A model generated the notes under the pieces. It was not told the DNA's origin, did no database searches, and was given only the letters and a program-made list of their open reading frames with translations. Made by a program: the position numbers and the translations under genes. Positions 62,147-64,000 of a DNA stretch of 64,000 bases are shown in pieces. The stretch comes from Pukyongia sp. (lineage in GTDB: Bacteria; Bacteroidota; Bacteroidia; Flavobacteriales; Flavobacteriaceae), in NCBI GenBank assembly GCA_030148705.1, contig JASBSY010000009.1, positions 124,001-188,000 of the forward strand. The letters are read 5' to 3'. The stretch's first letter is position 1, and each line of letters begins with the position of its first letter.

Positions 62147-63595
62147 ATGAATGCTAATAGCTCGATGGACGTTTCCCGATTTTACAGCCTCCTAAAAAGT
62201 GACTTTCCATTTTCTCCAACCACCAGGCAGGACATCGCATTACAGCTGTTGTCGAAATTTATACTCAGTGGGGAGAATCAACTGGTCTTCTTGCTGAAAG
62301 GGTATGCCGGAACCGGTAAGACAACCATAGTGGGAACCCTGGTCAAGAACCTGCCAAAGGCAAGGCAGAATTCAGTTCTACTTGCTCCCACAGGACGCGC
62401 TGCAAAGGTTATAAGTAATTATTCGGGTAAAACGGCCTACACCATTCACAAGAAAATCTATTATCCGAAAAGCAATAAGAGTGGCGGGGTGTCCTTTACA
62501 CTTCAACCAAACAAACACCGCAATACACTTTTTATTGTGGATGAGGCCAGTATGATTCCCGATATCAATCAGGACTCCAAGTTGTTTGAGAACGGCTCCT
62601 TACTCGATGATCTCATGCAATACGTGTATTCCGGGTCTAACTGCCGCCTGATGCTTATAGGGGACACGGCTCAGTTGCCCCCGGTGAATCTCGATCTTAG
62701 TCCTGCACTTGAGAAACGGGTGCTGGAAAATAATTACAACAAAACGGTTATTGAAATAGAACTGGATGACGTAGTGCGCCAAGAGCATGACAGCGGGGTG
62801 TTATACAATGCTACGCGGATCAGGGATCGAATAGAGGATGGTTTGTATGAGGCCTTTAAAATGAAGATTCACGAGTTTCCTGAAATAGTACGACCAACAG
62901 ACGGGCAGGAACTTATGGACGCAATAAACGACTGCTATACTGAGGGTGGGAAAGAAGAAATGGCCATTATTGTTAGATCCAACAAACGGGCAAACCTCTA
63001 CAACCAGAATATTCGTAACCGAATTTTATTCCAGGAGGAGGAGCTGTCGGCCGGGGATTATCTCATGGTGGTTAAGAACAACTACTTTTGGTTAAAACCC
63101 GAAAGCGAGGCGGGCTTTATAGCCAACGGTGATATTGTACAGATACTCGAAATTTTCAGGTTTAAGGAACTCTATGGCTTTAAATTCGCCGAGGTCCAGG
63201 TGAAGATGGTCGACTATCCGGACATGAGACCCTTCGAAACGGTATTGCTGTTAGACACTCTAACTGCCGAGACTCCTTCGCTTTCTTACGAGGATTCCAA
63301 TAGATTGTACCAGGAGGTTGTTAAGGATTTTGCAGACGTTAAGTCCAACTATAAGCGGTTTTTATCGGTAAAGAACAATAAATACTTCAATGCACTCCAG
63401 GTTAAGTTCTCCTATGCAATTACCTGTCATAAATCGCAGGGGGGGCAATGGAATACTGTCTTTGTAGAACAGCCCTATCTGCCTAATGGTGTCGACAAGG
63501 ATTACCTGCGATGGTTATACACCGCCGTGACCCGTGCCCGTGAAAAATTATACTTAATTGGCTTTAAAGATGAATTTTTTGAGGATTCCCTGTAA
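62147..63595 (+). CDS. RecD-like ATP-dependent helicase
   Basis: 482 residues. Superfamily 1 helicase: Walker A LKGYAGTGKTTIVGTL, LLAPTGRAAKVIS, the DEXX box FIVDEASMIPD, the LMLIGDTAQLPPVN motif III, and the C-terminal SYAITCHKSQGGQW and YTAVTRAREKLYLIG. Without the RecD N-terminal domain and outside a recBC context it is the RecD2-like or Pif1-like class. Start ATG 62147; the ATG at 62165 is an alternative. Ends before kdsB. Confidence 0.93.
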   Translation: MNANSSMDVSRFYSLLKSDFPFSPTTRQDIALQLLSKFILSGENQLVFLLKGYAGTGKTTIVGTLVKNLPKARQNSVLLAPTGRAAKVISNYSGKTAYTIHKKIYYPKSNKSGGVSFTLQPNKHRNTLFIVDEASMIPDINQDSKLFENGSLLDDLMQYVYSGSNCRLMLIGDTAQLPPVNLDLSPALEKRVLENNYNKTVIEIELDDVVRQEHDSGVLYNATRIRDRIEDGLYEAFKMKIHEFPEIVRPTDGQELMDAINDCYTEGGKEEMAIIVRSNKRANLYNQNIRNRILFQEEELSAGDYLMVVKNNYFWLKPESEAGFIANGDIVQILEIFRFKELYGFKFAEVQVKMVDYPDMRPFETVLLLDTLTAETPSLSYEDSNRLYQEVVKDFADVKSNYKRFLSVKNNKYFNALQVKFSYAITCHKSQGGQWNTVFVEQPYLPNGVDKDYLRWLYTAVTRAREKLYLIGFKDEFFEDSL

Positions 63596-63655
63596 ACCTT
63601 TTGGGTTTATTTACATCTATTGAGTGAATTGTACTGCAAAAACGCAGAATTCTTT

Positions 63656-63663
63656 TATTTTTG
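63656..63663 (+). promoter_or_regulatory. kdsB -7 promoter element
   Basis: TATTTTTG matches TAnnTTTG and lies 23 bases before the TTG start of kdsB. A TTG at 63629-63631, 24 bases further upstream, could be the -33 element. Confidence 0.45.
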
Positions 63664-63686
63664 GGGCCAACAAACAGATATTTCAA

Positions 63687-64000
63687 TTGAAAGTAATAGC
63701 AATGATACCTGCGCGTTATGGCGCCTCCCGCTTTCCGGGAAAATTAATGCAGGATCTGGGTGGAAAACCAGTGATCGTACGTACTTATGAAGCTGCGCAG
63801 CAAACCGGGCTCTTTGATGAGGTTTACGTGGTAACCGATAGTGATATTATCTTTAACGAGATCGAGGCGCACGGTGGAAAAGCGATCATGAGTAAGAAGG
63901 AGCACGACTGTGGCAGTGATCGAATTGCTGAAGCAGTTGAGAACATGGACGTTGACATAGTGGTAAACGTACAAGGGGATGAACCCTTTACCAGTAAAGA
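63687..64000 (+). CDS. kdsB: 3-deoxy-manno-octulosonate cytidylyltransferase, 5' part
   Basis: Activates Kdo with CTP for lipopolysaccharide core synthesis. The window holds 104 codons. [20 protein letters not shown] (nucleotide-binding RxxSxRxPGK motif) opens the protein, followed by [34 protein letters not shown] and [10 protein letters not shown]. The start is TTG at 63687: the first ATG in frame, at 63702, lies inside the conserved strand. The gene continues past the window end. Confidence 0.95.
   Translation, partial: MKVIAMIPARYGASRFPGKLMQDLGGKPVIVRTYEAAQQTGLFDEVYVVTDSDIIFNEIEAHGGKAIMSKKEHDCGSDRIAEAVENMDVDIVVNVQGDEPFTSK

Noticed and set aside
63744-63974. Minus-strand ORF of 76 residues inside kdsB
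   Set aside because: Shadow of the conserved kdsB frame.
1-64000. CRISPR array, prophage, insertion sequence or tRNA genes
   Set aside because: I saw no spaced direct repeats, transposase or integrase motifs, or tRNA-like cloverleaf sequences; one window read by eye cannot exclude a short or degenerate one.

Overview
The window is chromosomal DNA from a member of the Bacteroidota, almost certainly the family Flavobacteriaceae. The evidence is: promoters of the Bacteroidetes type (TAnnTTTG at -7); two secreted proteins with C-terminal type IX secretion sorting domains; a TonB-dependent receptor with an N-terminal carboxypeptidase-like domain; a BatA-type vWA protein; a non-catalytic dihydroorotase paralogue; and many families I know mainly from this group (DUF5916, DUF6146, DUF6787, DUF3822, TIGR02757). 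Coding density is high. I see no tRNA, 5S/16S/23S rRNA, CRISPR array, insertion sequence or prophage. It is largely a core-genome window and I did not find a clearly new defence or mobile system.

Layout. 1-2146: secreted proteins, including two related ones. 2179-10736: DNA repair (uvrA, nth), an ECF-type sigma factor followed by a 50-residue protein, a Bcp peroxiredoxin, a large unknown cytosolic protein, an MBL hydrolase and an esterase. 10791-18217 (minus strand): two DUF4870-like membrane proteins, the dihydroorotase-like protein, BatA, a GAF histidine kinase, TIGR02757 and a LolD-like ATPase. 18286-24962: a CBM9/DUF5916 outer-membrane protein, msrA-folE, and a TonB receptor at the end of a coupled operon with a His/Cys-rich small protein. 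25792-30029: DUF937, serA, serC, a LuxC-like acyl-CoA reductase and a divergent ferredoxin. 30138-35275: secreted and lipoprotein genes around two paralogous alpha/beta hydrolases.

35442-47018: ychF, PAP2, parE-parC (topoisomerase IV), mscL, a lipoprotein, TerC, a small lipoprotein, and an XRE regulator divergent from an M14 carboxypeptidase, with a set of TTAC-N4-GTAA palindromes between them. 47067-51479: Lrp regulator, DinB, PfpI, aroB and proline dehydrogenase. 51609-56744: rnz, pdxH, sixA, ppk and ppx on the plus strand, the last three forming a tight polyphosphate cluster. 56778-64000: miaE, dnaX, the RNase P RNA gene rnpB, a small convergent gene overlapping its 3' end, rsmD, DUF3822, a RecD-like helicase and the start of kdsB.

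The observations most worth following are: the repeated palindrome in the XRE/carboxypeptidase intergenic region; the loss of cysteine or histidine metal sites in four proteins (Nth, UvrA first zinc finger, DnaX, dihydroorotase-like protein); the four-gene operon ending in a probable metal receptor; the SixA-PPK-PPX cluster; two related secreted proteins flanking two related hydrolases; and the CDS that ends inside rnpB. All family assignments come from reading the protein sequences, without database searches.
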